Source of the DNA: Bacteroidetes bacterium GWE2_42_24
GTDB lineage: Bacteria; Bacteroidota; Bacteroidia; Bacteroidales; TTA-H9
Length of the DNA: 38,973 nucleotides
NCBI GenBank assembly: GCA_001768515.1
Contig: MEOA01000048.1
Location: 365 to 39,337 of the forward strand
Reading direction: 5' to 3'
This document shows positions 26,581-34,910 of this stretch, one piece after another. The stretch's first letter is position 1. Each line of letters starts with the position of its first letter. Both the position numbers and the translations under genes were made by a program. A model generated the notes under the pieces. The model had not been told where the DNA came from. It searched no databases and was given only the letters and a program-made list of their open reading frames with translations.

Positions 26581-26628
26581 ATGCAGTCTGTTATTCCGGT
26601 TTTTTGGGATCAGACTGCATTTGTTTTT
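26581..26628 (+). terminator. Probable lon terminator overlapping the 3' end of the thioredoxin-like gene
   Basis: Perfect 10-bp inverted repeat ATGCAGTCTG (26581-26590) and CAGACTGCAT (26611-26620), 20-base loop, then TTGTTTTT. The right arm lies inside the coding end of the opposite gene, whose stop is at 26591-26593. Only 20 bases separate it from the lon stop. Confidence 0.55.
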
Positions 26629-27166
26629 GCCCTGCTATTTTTTGGGAATACTGTTCCCAGCTCATCTTTTTGTAATTGTTTTCCCCGAAGAAGTTAAGCA
26701 CCGGAATGATTCTTTCCACGGGTTGAAATCCTGGGAGAGTGGTCAGCATTCGGTTTGAATCGTCAAGTATTACAAACGACGGATAAGACATCTTTCCCTG
26801 AAGCAGGGCGGCAGCCAACTGATGTGTTGACCTTTTTCCTCCCGGGTTGGGGTTGATAAAGGTATATCCTGAAAAAACGACTGTATCATTGCCTTCTGCA
26901 TCGAGCTTTACCGCATGGAAGTACTTATTAAATGTCATGACGACTGTGCTGTCTTTGAAGGTTGTAGCATCCATTCGCTTGCACCAACCGCACCAATCGG
27001 TAAAGACATCGATAAATATTTTTTTTGGATTCGTGGCATTGCGTTTTATTGCCTCCTGAAATGTGAGCCATTCAATCTTTTGGTCACCCGTTGATTGTCC
27101 CTGAACGGAGAGTAATGAGATTAAAAGTGAAACAAATAGTAAAAGCTTACGTAAATTAGTCAACAT
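26591..27166 (-). CDS. Exported thioredoxin-like protein
   Basis: 191 residues from the ATG at 27166. A longer frame from 27298 would run across the start of the divergent adenosine deaminase gene and place the signal peptide internally, so it is rejected. Signal peptide MLTNLRKLLLFVSLLISLLS, cleavage near VQGQS. The thioredoxin fold has the active site DWCGWCKRM (Cys59 and Cys62), then FNKYFHAVKLDAEG and the cis-Pro-type loop MSYPSFVILD. This is the DUF255/thioredoxin_7-like group, which works as a periplasmic thiol reductase or chaperone in Bacteroidota. Electron donor and substrate are unknown. Confidence 0.88.
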   Translation of the reverse strand: MLTNLRKLLLFVSLLISLLSVQGQSTGDQKIEWLTFQEAIKRNATNPKKIFIDVFTDWCGWCKRMDATTFKDSTVVMTFNKYFHAVKLDAEGNDTVVFSGYTFINPNPGGKRSTHQLAAALLQGKMSYPSFVILDDSNRMLTTLPGFQPVERIIPVLNFFGENNYKKMSWEQYSQKIAGQKQMQSDPKKPE

Positions 27167-27187
27167 ATGATACAGGTTTTGCGTTTC

Positions 27188-27195
27188 CAAAAGTA
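27188..27195 (-). promoter_or_regulatory. -7 box of the thioredoxin-like gene
   Basis: TACTTTTG on the minus strand, matching TAnnTTTG, 21 bases before the ATG at 27166. Its position downstream of the rejected 27298 start supports the shorter gene. No -33 box is evident. Confidence 0.45.
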
Positions 27196-27245
27196 CGAAA
27201 TGACATTGGGATAGCGGAGCTGAATAACCATTAAAGATAAAAACA

Positions 27246-28316
27246 ATGAAAAAAGCTGTTCCCGAACTTACATACGATCTTGTGAAGAAATTACCCAAGG
27301 CTGAGCTTCACTGTCACCTCGACGGTTCATTAAGAGTTGGAACTATTATAGATATTGCTGCAAAAGAAGGAATTGAGCTTCCGTCAACTGATCCTGAAAA
27401 ATTAAATTCGATATTGGCAGTAGGTTCAGATTGTCAGGATCTGGAGACATATCTGAAGACATTTGATATAACCTGTTCAGTTATGCAGTCGGCTGAAGCG
27501 CTTCAGCGAGTTACCTATGAGCTTGCAGAGGATTGCGTCGCAGAGAATGTAAGGTACCTGGAGATCAGGTTTGCCCCGGTGCTACATACCGACCGGGGAA
27601 TGAAGCTCGTGGAGGTCATTAGTGCTGTGCTGAAAGGGAAGGAGCTTGCCGAAAGAAAAATGAACATAAAGATCGGCATTATAATTTGCAGCCTGCGCCA
27701 TAATAATCCCGAAGAGTCGATCATCGCAGCTGAGCTGGCTGTGGCTTTTAAAAACAAAGGTGTGGTTGGATTTGATCTGGCAGGTGCCGAGAAAGATTTT
27801 CCTGCGCGCGATCACAAAGAGGCTTTCAGCATGATTATTAAAAATAATATTAATACAACTGTTCACGCTGGTGAAGGCTATGGCCCGGAATCCATACATC
27901 AGGCACTGCACCATATTAGTGCCAACCGAATAGGGCATGGTACACGCCTGCTGGAGAATGGTGATTTATTGAACTATGTGAACGATCACAGAATTCCGCT
28001 TGAGATGTGTATCACCTCGAATGTACAAACAAAGGCCGTGGACTCCCTTGCACATCATCCCATCAGATTCTACTTTGATTATGGTCTTCGCGTAACGATC
28101 AATACTGATAACAGATTGGTCTCGAATACCACATTAACTGATGAATATATGATTGCCATCAAAGAGTTTGGCTTTAATGCTGAAGAGCTCAAGTATCTTA
28201 TTTTGAATGGATTTAAGTCAGCTTTCTGTGGCTATGCTACAAAAGTGGAATTGATTAACCAGGCAATGAATGAACTGGAGGAACTCGGCCTTTTGATACG
28301 GCGTGATTATATATAG
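27246..28316 (+). CDS. add: Adenosine deaminase
   Basis: 356 residues. Deaminates adenosine (and deoxyadenosine) to inosine in purine salvage; cytosolic, zinc-dependent. Zinc and catalytic residues are visible: KAELHCHLDGS (His22, His24), HAGEGYGP (His207, catalytic Glu210), RIGHGTRL (His231) and ITINTDNRLVS-type loop with Asp288. The common TDDP is TDNR here, as in part of the family. ThrE-like genes follow after 31 bases on the same strand, so an operon is possible. Related aminodeoxyfutalosine deaminases are similar; the KAELHCHLDGS start and length favour adenosine deaminase. Confidence 0.9.
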   Translation: MKKAVPELTYDLVKKLPKAELHCHLDGSLRVGTIIDIAAKEGIELPSTDPEKLNSILAVGSDCQDLETYLKTFDITCSVMQSAEALQRVTYELAEDCVAENVRYLEIRFAPVLHTDRGMKLVEVISAVLKGKELAERKMNIKIGIIICSLRHNNPEESIIAAELAVAFKNKGVVGFDLAGAEKDFPARDHKEAFSMIIKNNINTTVHAGEGYGPESIHQALHHISANRIGHGTRLLENGDLLNYVNDHRIPLEMCITSNVQTKAVDSLAHHPIRFYFDYGLRVTINTDNRLVSNTTLTDEYMIAIKEFGFNAEELKYLILNGFKSAFCGYATKVELINQAMNELEELGLLIRRDYI

Positions 28317-28347
28317 GCGGTGTTTGAATTATTAACTAATATACTGA

Positions 28348-29118
28348 ATGGAGACGGGCAAGATATTACATATAGCAACTTATGCCGGACAGATTATTCT
28401 TGAGAACGGTGGGGAGACCTATCGGGTTGAAGAGACCATTTCCAGAATATGCAAGTCATTCGGAATTGAGGTGGCTGAGGGTTTTGTAACCCCTACGGGG
28501 ATTATGGCCTCTGCCAGCAAGACTCCTGCTGATGTTCGTTCGGTAATCAAGCGCGTTAAACATCGTACGGTGAATCTTGAGAAAATTGCCCTTGTCAATG
28601 AGTTGTCACGTCAAAATGTTTTGAATCCATTGCCTCTGGATGTTTTCTACAGTAACCTGGTAGAAATCGATGGGAAGAAATCACGTGAGCCAAAGGTGGT
28701 GATTGGTACTGCAGCCATTGCTGCAGCAGCCTTTACCATAATGTTTGGTGGTAATCTGGCTGATGCTCTTTCTGCATTCCTTGTAGGCCTTGTTGCTAAG
28801 TTAATCACAACCAGTGTTTCAGGGCTCGGAGTTAATGATTTCTTTGTTAATCTCGCGGGAGGTGCCATCATGACTTTCCTGGGGTTACTGTCGGTATGGC
28901 TTGGATTGGGGGAACACCCTTCGTTGATTATTATTGGTTCAATGATGTTACTGGTACCAGGCTTGGCAATTACCAATGCTATACGCGATACGCTGGCAGG
29001 CGATCTGGTGGCTGGAGTAACGCGTGGCGCTGAGGCGATCATGATTGCAGTTACGCTGGCTGCAGGATCGGGTATTGTCGTAGGGCTTTGGATACAATTT
29101 CTTGGAGGGAATATCTGA
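28348..29118 (+). CDS. ThrE-family threonine/serine exporter, N-terminal-type subunit (DUF1212)
   Basis: 256 residues. It starts with a soluble part (YAGQIILENGGETYRVEETI, FVTPTGIMAS), the hallmark of the DUF1212 half of ThrE, then about five membrane segments from residue 115 on (VVIGTAAIAAAAFTIMFGG, LIIIGSMMLLVPGLAITNAI). The motif PG(L/A)xxxNAIRD is typical. In Corynebacterium both halves form one protein; here the second half is a separate gene that overlaps this stop by one base (TGATG). The two probably form one inner-membrane exporter of threonine, serine or small peptides. The exact substrate is not predictable. Confidence 0.9.
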   Translation: METGKILHIATYAGQIILENGGETYRVEETISRICKSFGIEVAEGFVTPTGIMASASKTPADVRSVIKRVKHRTVNLEKIALVNELSRQNVLNPLPLDVFYSNLVEIDGKKSREPKVVIGTAAIAAAAFTIMFGGNLADALSAFLVGLVAKLITTSVSGLGVNDFFVNLAGGAIMTFLGLLSVWLGLGEHPSLIIIGSMMLLVPGLAITNAIRDTLAGDLVAGVTRGAEAIMIAVTLAAGSGIVVGLWIQFLGGNI

Positions 29119-29555
29119 TGTTAACCAATGCAATTGCATCATATATTGCCACGTTGTGTTTTGCCGTGATTTTTAATATCAGGGGGAATAATAAGTATTG
29201 GGCAGCCGGGGGAGGGATGATTGCCTGGGTCACTTATCAATTGGCATTATCTGCAGGGATTTCCCAGGTTTATAGTCTGCTGCCTGCGTCAGTGCTTTTT
29301 AGCGCTTATTCGGAAATTGTAGCGAGGCAACTGCGAACACCGGTTACCACGCTCATTATTTGTGCACTCATTCCTCTGGTACCTGGTGCCGGAATGTACA
29401 ATACTATGTTTGCTGTTGTACAGGGAAGCACAACTGAGGCGATCGAATTGGGGCTTAAAACATTAGGTCAGGCTGGGACACTTGCTGCCGGGGTTGCTTT
29501 TGTTTCGACAATTGCTAATTTAATTACACGGGTCAGGCGGAGGTTGCCTCTGTAG
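29118..29555 (+). CDS. ThrE-family exporter, C-terminal-type subunit (DUF3815)
   Basis: 145 residues from the ATG that overlaps the previous stop as TGATG; a start 30 bases earlier is less likely. Four to five membrane segments, with LIPLVPGAGMYNTMFAVVQG near residue 90-110, the signature that mirrors the PGL motif of the first subunit. The one-base overlap implies translational coupling and equal supply of both subunits. A shared bidirectional terminator ends the unit. Confidence 0.88.
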   Translation: MLTNAIASYIATLCFAVIFNIRGNNKYWAAGGGMIAWVTYQLALSAGISQVYSLLPASVLFSAYSEIVARQLRTPVTTLIICALIPLVPGAGMYNTMFAVVQGSTTEAIELGLKTLGQAGTLAAGVAFVSTIANLITRVRRRLPL

Positions 29556-29607
29556 TCACGGCAAAAGAGAAAATACTTCTTAATGATCAATAGCCATATA
29601 TAGAAAC

Positions 29608-29639
29608 AAAAAGAGCGATCCTTCACGATCGCTCTTTTT
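29608..29639. terminator. Bidirectional terminator between the ThrE unit and the FKBP gene
   Basis: AAAAAGAGCGATC (29608-29620), loop CTTCAC, GATCGCTCTTTTT (29627-29639): 13 perfect pairs with A and T tracts on the two sides, so it can end transcription from both convergent genes. Confidence 0.9.
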
Positions 29640-29655
29640 GTTTCATTTGCCAGTC

Positions 29656-30162
29656 TTAGTGGTGATGGTCGTGAGGGCCGTGAACGTGACCGTGTGCCAG
29701 TTCTTCGGAAGAAGCTTCGCGGAGTTCTACGATTTCGCCGGAGAAATGGAGGTCTTTGCCAGCCAGCGGATGGTTAAAATCCATCTTTACATTTGTATCA
29801 GTAAGCTCCACAACTACACCGTCCATTCGGTTTCCTTCGCTGTCCTGCATCGGGATGGTGTTGCCAATTTGAACGAGCTCTTCATTCAATTTGCCATCTT
29901 CTTTAAAAATATTGATATCGAGATCAATAACTGCATTAGGATTGAAATCACCATAGGCATCGCTTGCAGGAAGGCCAAAGCTGAACAGATCTTTTGTCTT
30001 TAGATTGACAATGTTCGATTCGAAGGCGGGAAGTAACATGCCTGATCCATAGATGAAAACCAATGGCTGGTCGTTTCCTGTTTCCTGAACTAATTCTCCC
30101 TGCTCATCATTGAGACGCAGGGTGTAGGTTAGCGATACAACTTTGTTTTTTGATACTTGCAT
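29656..30162 (-). CDS. SlyD-like FKBP-type peptidyl-prolyl cis-trans isomerase
   Basis: 168 residues from the ATG at 30162; an upstream ATG (30207) would begin inside a perfect inverted repeat and is rejected. The FKBP part (VVSLTYTLRLNDEQGELVQE, PLVFIYGSGMLLPAFE) is split by the insert-in-flap chaperone domain (residues about 75-130), and FNHPLAGKDLHFSGEI closes the fold. The tail HGHVHGPHDHHH is His-rich, as in SlyD, and can bind nickel. Role: proline isomerase and folding helper in the cytosol, perhaps metal storage. Single-gene unit with its own hairpin leader. Confidence 0.92.
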   Translation of the reverse strand: MQVSKNKVVSLTYTLRLNDEQGELVQETGNDQPLVFIYGSGMLLPAFESNIVNLKTKDLFSFGLPASDAYGDFNPNAVIDLDINIFKEDGKLNEELVQIGNTIPMQDSEGNRMDGVVVELTDTNVKMDFNHPLAGKDLHFSGEIVELREASSEELAHGHVHGPHDHHH

Positions 30163-30177
30163 TGTGTTAAAAATTAA

Positions 30178-30208
30178 GGTGATACGCAAAAGCAAAATGC
30201 GTATCACC
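30178..30208 (-). promoter_or_regulatory. Perfect 11-bp inverted repeat upstream of the SlyD-like gene
   Basis: GGTGATACGCA (30178-30188), 9-base loop, TGCGTATCACC (30198-30208). It ends 15 bases before the ATG on the minus strand. There is no T tract after it, so it is not a typical terminator; it could be an operator or a leader hairpin. Confidence 0.5.
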
Positions 30209-30295
30209 AGATATTTGAATCATATGAACTGATTTGCAGGTGCAAAATTAAAGGAAAAATCGGTTGAAAAAACAGCCAACCTATTGAAGACTTGA

Positions 30296-31486
30296 TTATT
30301 TTAACACCTGATCAACGAGCTTGGCTGCATCTTCAAGCCTGATTGCTGAATGAACTTTCAGCCCTGAGCGATCAATTAAGGCTTTTCCTTCTTCGGCATT
30401 TGTCCCCTGAAGTCTTACAATGATGGGGATGTGAATAGTTCCGATGTTGTTGTATGCATCAACAATGCCTTGAGCTACACGGTCGCAGCGAACAATACCC
30501 CCGAAGATATTTACCAGAATGGCTTTTACGTTAGGATCTTTCATGATGATACGGAAGGCCTGCTCAACGCGTCTGGCGTCTGCGGTGCCACCTACATCGA
30601 GGAAATTGGCAGGCGAGCCACCCGACATCTTGATCATATCCATGGTGGCCATGGCCAGACCAGCGCCATTTACCATACAACCGACATTGCCGTCAAGTTT
30701 TACATAATTAAGTTTATGCATGCCTGCCTCCACCTCAGTGGGATCTTCTTCTTCGAAGTCGCGCATATCCTCAATGTCGGGATGCCTGTAGAGCGCATTC
30801 CCGTCGATGGCGACTTTGGCGTCGGCTGCGAAGATACGGCCATCGGCAGCTTTGATTACCGGGTTAATTTCAAACAGCGAGGCATCTGCTCCTATATAGG
30901 CCTGATAGAGTGCTCCGACGAATTTGACCATGTTCTTGAATGAATTACCCGACAAGCCAAGGTTGAAGGCAATACGGCGGGCTTGGAATCCGGTAAGCCC
31001 GACTTTCGGGTCAATCATTTCGGTAAAGATGGCTTCGGGCGTTTCTTCTGCCACAGCTTCGATGTCCATTCCACCACGTGGTGAGTACATGATCATGTTC
31101 CTCCCTTCCTGGCGGTTTAACAGTACACTCATGTAAAATTCAAGTGTAGGTTCGGGGCCGGCATAATAAATGTTTTCTTCGATAAGCACTTTTCTTACCA
31201 ATTTGCCCTGAGTGCTTGTCTGTGGTGTTACCAGCATCATCCCGATTATTTGTTCTGCATACTGCCCGACTTCATCGAGTGATTTGGCAATTTTTACACC
31301 ACCGCCTTTTCCCCGGCCGCCGGCGTGAATTTGCGCTTTAACGGCCCAACGGGTAGTGCCGGTATTCTTGCCCAGATCCTGAGCAGCTTTGGTGGCCTCT
31401 TTCGGGGTGAAAGCTAATATGCCTTCGGGGGTTGAAACCCCATACTTCCGTAAAATCAATTTGCCTTGATATTCATGAAGGTTCAT
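30296..31486 (-). CDS. sucC: Succinyl-CoA ligase [ADP-forming] subunit beta
   Basis: 396 residues, normal length. Citric acid cycle enzyme: succinyl-CoA + ADP + Pi to succinate + ATP + CoA. The N-terminal ATP-grasp starts [20 protein letters not shown] and has [17 protein letters not shown]. The C-terminal part has [26 protein letters not shown] and the [16 protein letters not shown] loop that meets the CoA-binding alpha subunit. The gene for the alpha subunit (sucD) is not in the window or adjacent. Separate location of the two genes is found in many Bacteroidota. Confidence 0.96.
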   Translation of the reverse strand: MNLHEYQGKLILRKYGVSTPEGILAFTPKEATKAAQDLGKNTGTTRWAVKAQIHAGGRGKGGGVKIAKSLDEVGQYAEQIIGMMLVTPQTSTQGKLVRKVLIEENIYYAGPEPTLEFYMSVLLNRQEGRNMIMYSPRGGMDIEAVAEETPEAIFTEMIDPKVGLTGFQARRIAFNLGLSGNSFKNMVKFVGALYQAYIGADASLFEINPVIKAADGRIFAADAKVAIDGNALYRHPDIEDMRDFEEEDPTEVEAGMHKLNYVKLDGNVGCMVNGAGLAMATMDMIKMSGGSPANFLDVGGTADARRVEQAFRIIMKDPNVKAILVNIFGGIVRCDRVAQGIVDAYNNIGTIHIPIIVRLQGTNAEEGKALIDRSGLKVHSAIRLEDAAKLVDQVLK

Positions 31487-31660
31487 GTGAATAAGGATTT
31501 TGGTAAGCTTATGAAACTAAGTTTATTCCGGTTTATGAAAATCAGTGTGATGTCAATTACAGGCTAATAACAACATCGACCTATGTTTGTTTACAAAAAT
31601 GAGGGATTAACCTCCAAAATTACTGATGATATAATGGCGTCATCCATTTCGGAAGTCAGT

Positions 31661-31692
31661 TTTGGCGATTTCCTGCCAATGACGTAATTTAG
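31661..31692 (+). promoter_or_regulatory. Promoter of the DUF5916/LolD unit
   Basis: TTTG (31661-31664), 20 bases, then TAATTTAG (31685-31692), a near match to TAnnTTTG. The ATG follows 18 bases later. Confidence 0.5.
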
Positions 31693-31709
31693 CCATTCTT
31701 AATTGGATT

Positions 31710-34151
31710 ATGAAAACATCTGCCCCGATCCTTTTCTTAGCAACTTTTTTATTTCTGCCTTTCATATTCTTTGGTCAGACAAAACAAGGGGTTGCTTTAC
31801 GAACCAGCGACAGGATTGTGATTGACGGTCGGCTGAATGAGCCAGCATGGGCAACAGCTCCGGTGATGACTGGTTTTCGGCAATATGTGCCTGTTTATGA
31901 TGTAAAAGCCAGTTTTGAGACTGAGGTGAAAGTTCTTTTTAACGATGGGGCGCTCTATATCGGAGCTGTCATGTATGATCCAAATCCGGACAGTATATTG
32001 TGGCAGCTCGGGGAGCGTGACAACGAAAACCTGAATACTGATCAATTCACCATTGAGTTCGATACGTACGGAAGTGCCACCGATTCTTACCTGTTTACTG
32101 TTACTGCAGCAGGAGTACAGATTGATAGCCGGTTTGCCGATGAAACCTTTGACGCCGTTTGGATCAGCCATTCCAGTATCAATGATAAAGGGTGGATTGC
32201 AGAGATTGAGATTCCCTATTCAGCCATCCGTTTTCCCCGAAAGGAGGAGCATGAGTGGGCTATTCAGCTTAGTCGGGGAATCCGGCGCTATCGTGAAACT
32301 GATCAGTGGGTACTGGAGGTTAAGGGAGCTGCAAATAACATCATCAATTGGGGAAAACTGGCAGGCATCAGAGATGTTAATGCCCCGGTGAGGTTATCTC
32401 TGACGCCATACTTGTCAGCAGGACTTGAACATTATCCCTACGATATCGGGGATAAGAGCAACTTTTCTCATTCGGTTTCGGGAGGCATGGATCTGAAGTA
32501 TGGACTAAATGAAAGCTTTACTCTGGATGTGTCGTTGTTACCCGATTTTAGTCAGGTCAAATCTGATAATATTGTCAAGAATTTGTCTGCTTTTGAAGTT
32601 TCCTACGATGAACAGCGTCCCTTTTTTCAGGAAGCAGTTGATCTGTTTCAAAAAGGAAATCTTTTTTATTCCAGAAGGATTGCTGGTGTCCCTTCCGGAT
32701 ATTATTCTGTTCAAAGTGATCTGAATGAAGGGGAGGAGGTAGAGAATAACCCGGCTACTGCCCATTTACTTAATGCCATCAAGTTCTCGGGGCGAAATAA
32801 AAATGGTCTGGCTATAGGAGTGCTGAATGCGCTTACCGATAACACCCGGGCCACTGTGGTTGATTCTTTGGGGCGGGAAAGGTCTGTTTTAACGCAGCCA
32901 TTTACAAATTATAATATTCTTGTTCTGGATCAGTCTTTACGCAACAATGGGTCGGCGTATCTTATAAATACCAGTGTATTGCGTGATGACCATGCCCGCC
33001 GGGCCAATGTAACAGGTGCCGGGATTACTCTTCACAATGCTTCCAACGTATATGGTTTATCAGTTGGGGGTGCCGTTAGTCAGGTTTATAATTTTAATGA
33101 ATCAAAGCCCGGATATGAAGGAGATTATGGTTACAAATATGATCTGATGCTGGGAAAGATTAGTGGAAATTGGCAGTACAGCCTGACGCATAATCTGATG
33201 AATGATCGTTTTGATGCAAATGATCTTGGAATAACACAACGCAATAGTCAGATTGTTAATAAGTTGTTAGTGAGTTATTACATCTTCGAACCTTTCTGGA
33301 GACTACGGGATATGGAAGCAACATTCGAAGTCTATAACAGTCTTCATTATCTCACAACGAAGAATGAAAACCTAACCTTTACGATTAAGGCCAATGGAAC
33401 CGATCTGCGTTACACCTCTTATTGGGGATCACTCTCATGGGCTCCGCTGGAGACCTTTGATTTTTATGAACCGCGGATTCCCGGTAGGCATTTCATGCTA
33501 CCGGGGTTTGTAAATGGCTCTTTTGGTTTCTCAAGTGATTACCGGAAACCGTTTGCTTTCGACGGGTATCTTGCCTATACCTCGGCAAGTGATGGCTCTT
33601 CAGAATATTATTTAGAACTAAGTCCAATCGTAAGGGTTGATAATCATCTTTCCTTTACTTTCGAGATAACATTCAGCGGTCGGGGTAAGGATCGAGGCTT
33701 TGCTACAACAGATTCTGCAGGAAGAAGCGTCTTCGGGCGCAGGACCGTCACAGGTGTCGAAAATTCTTTGAGTACCACCTATGTCTTCCGGAATAACCTG
33801 TCGCTCAACCTGTGGACCCGGCATTACTGGTACCAAGGACATTATGATCAATATTTTCTGTTGCGTGAGGATGGATATCTTGATGAAACCAGCACCGATT
33901 ACAAAGCCGACTTCAACTTTAATTCATTTAACATAGACCTTTCCTTTCGCTGGGAATTTGCGCCTGGCAGTAATGTCTCCCTGGTGTGGAAGAATGCACT
34001 TATCACAGAGGATCAGGAAGTTGCCGGAGGTTTTTTCGACAATTTCTCGCGTACGTTTGAACAGCCTCAGTTGAATAACCTCAGTTTGAAAATTCTGTAT
34101 TATCTAGATTATCAAAACGTCCGGCAGTGGTTCCGGAAATCAAACAGTTAG
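31710..34151 (+). CDS. DUF5916 outer-membrane protein with CBM9-like N-terminal domain
   Basis: 813 residues. Signal peptide 1-22 (ends FFGQ). Residues about 30-215 are a carbohydrate-binding-family-9-like domain (IVIDGRLNEPAWATAPVMTG, QFTIEFDTYG, GWIAEIEIPYSAIRF). The remainder has amphipathic strands and ends in an aromatic-rich strand, as expected of an outer-membrane beta-barrel (DUF5916). DPNPDSILWQ-type and SYDEQRPFFQEAVDLF motifs are typical of the family. It is common in Bacteroidota, with unknown substrate; a link to envelope glycans or transport is an inference. A LolD-like ATPase follows after 3 bases. Confidence 0.88.
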   Translation: MKTSAPILFLATFLFLPFIFFGQTKQGVALRTSDRIVIDGRLNEPAWATAPVMTGFRQYVPVYDVKASFETEVKVLFNDGALYIGAVMYDPNPDSILWQLGERDNENLNTDQFTIEFDTYGSATDSYLFTVTAAGVQIDSRFADETFDAVWISHSSINDKGWIAEIEIPYSAIRFPRKEEHEWAIQLSRGIRRYRETDQWVLEVKGAANNIINWGKLAGIRDVNAPVRLSLTPYLSAGLEHYPYDIGDKSNFSHSVSGGMDLKYGLNESFTLDVSLLPDFSQVKSDNIVKNLSAFEVSYDEQRPFFQEAVDLFQKGNLFYSRRIAGVPSGYYSVQSDLNEGEEVENNPATAHLLNAIKFSGRNKNGLAIGVLNALTDNTRATVVDSLGRERSVLTQPFTNYNILVLDQSLRNNGSAYLINTSVLRDDHARRANVTGAGITLHNASNVYGLSVGGAVSQVYNFNESKPGYEGDYGYKYDLMLGKISGNWQYSLTHNLMNDRFDANDLGITQRNSQIVNKLLVSYYIFEPFWRLRDMEATFEVYNSLHYLTTKNENLTFTIKANGTDLRYTSYWGSLSWAPLETFDFYEPRIPGRHFMLPGFVNGSFGFSSDYRKPFAFDGYLAYTSASDGSSEYYLELSPIVRVDNHLSFTFEITFSGRGKDRGFATTDSAGRSVFGRRTVTGVENSLSTTYVFRNNLSLNLWTRHYWYQGHYDQYFLLREDGYLDETSTDYKADFNFNSFNIDLSFRWEFAPGSNVSLVWKNALITEDQEVAGGFFDNFSRTFEQPQLNNLSLKILYYLDYQNVRQWFRKSNS

Positions 34152-34154
34152 ACC

Positions 34155-34820
34155 ATGGAAAAGCTGATATTGGAAGTAAATGATGTCTCCAGACGTTTCG
34201 GTGAATTAACTGTCTTGAGGTCAGTTAGTCTGGCTGTCTCGAAAGGTGAGGTGGTTACTATAACTGGTCCATCAGGAGCCGGTAAATCAACCTTGCTTCA
34301 TATTCTGGGGACATTAGACAGGCCGAGCGAAGGAGAGGTACGGGTAGGCGGGGAATTGGTTACGCAACTCAATGATGCCCGGCTTTCGGCTTTTCGGAAC
34401 AGGCACATTGGATTTGTGTTTCAGTTTCATCATCTGCTGCCTGAGTTTACATCGGTCGAGAATGTTAGCATCCCTGCATTTATTGCCGGGGAATCCCGCG
34501 AAAAAGCCCAACAAAGGGCTGTTGAACTATTGGAAAAACTGGGTCTTGGTCAGCGACTTCATCATAAACCCTCTGAACTCTCGGGTGGTGAGCAACAACG
34601 GGTCGCGGTGGCCCGTGCCCTGATCAACAATCCTGATGTTGTGCTGGCAGACGAACCTTCAGGGAATCTCGATACCAATGCTGCCAATCAGTTGCATCAA
34701 CTCTTCTTTGATCTTCGCTCATCTATGCAACAAACCTTCGTCATCGTGACCCACAATCCGGAACTTGCAGCTCAGGCTGACCGTACCATTCACCTGACGG
34801 ATGGCAGGGTGGTCGAATAA
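34155..34820 (+). CDS. LolD-type ABC transporter ATP-binding protein
   Basis: 221 residues, normal length. Walker [11 protein letters not shown]-loop [10 protein letters not shown], signature [15 protein letters not shown], Walker [14 protein letters not shown] and switch VIVTHN are all present. The family (LolD/MacB type) powers extraction of lipoproteins from the inner membrane or similar mechanotransmission. The permease genes (LolC/E type) are not adjacent, which is common in this phylum. The stop of the DUF5916 gene lies 3 bases upstream, so the two are translationally close and very likely co-transcribed. Confidence 0.93.
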   Translation: MEKLILEVNDVSRRFGELTVLRSVSLAVSKGEVVTITGPSGAGKSTLLHILGTLDRPSEGEVRVGGELVTQLNDARLSAFRNRHIGFVFQFHHLLPEFTSVENVSIPAFIAGESREKAQQRAVELLEKLGLGQRLHHKPSELSGGEQQRVAVARALINNPDVVLADEPSGNLDTNAANQLHQLFFDLRSSMQQTFVIVTHNPELAAQADRTIHLTDGRVVE

Positions 34821-34910
34821 TGCTTTCAGGGAAACCGGTATTCTTGATTGGGTTTGATTTTTTTTACTCCGGGCAGAACTGCTTTTTTAAATAAATTTTC
34901 AATCAAGTGT

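Noticed and set aside
27167..27298. N-terminal extension of the thioredoxin-like protein
   Set aside because: It would overlap the adenosine deaminase start and bury the signal peptide; a -7 box lies inside it.
29638..30003. A 121-codon plus-strand frame over the FKBP gene
   Set aside because: It is the antisense of a clear SlyD-like gene and runs out of the terminator.
30431..30943. A 170-codon plus-strand frame over sucC
   Set aside because: Antisense shadow; sucC is complete on the minus strand.
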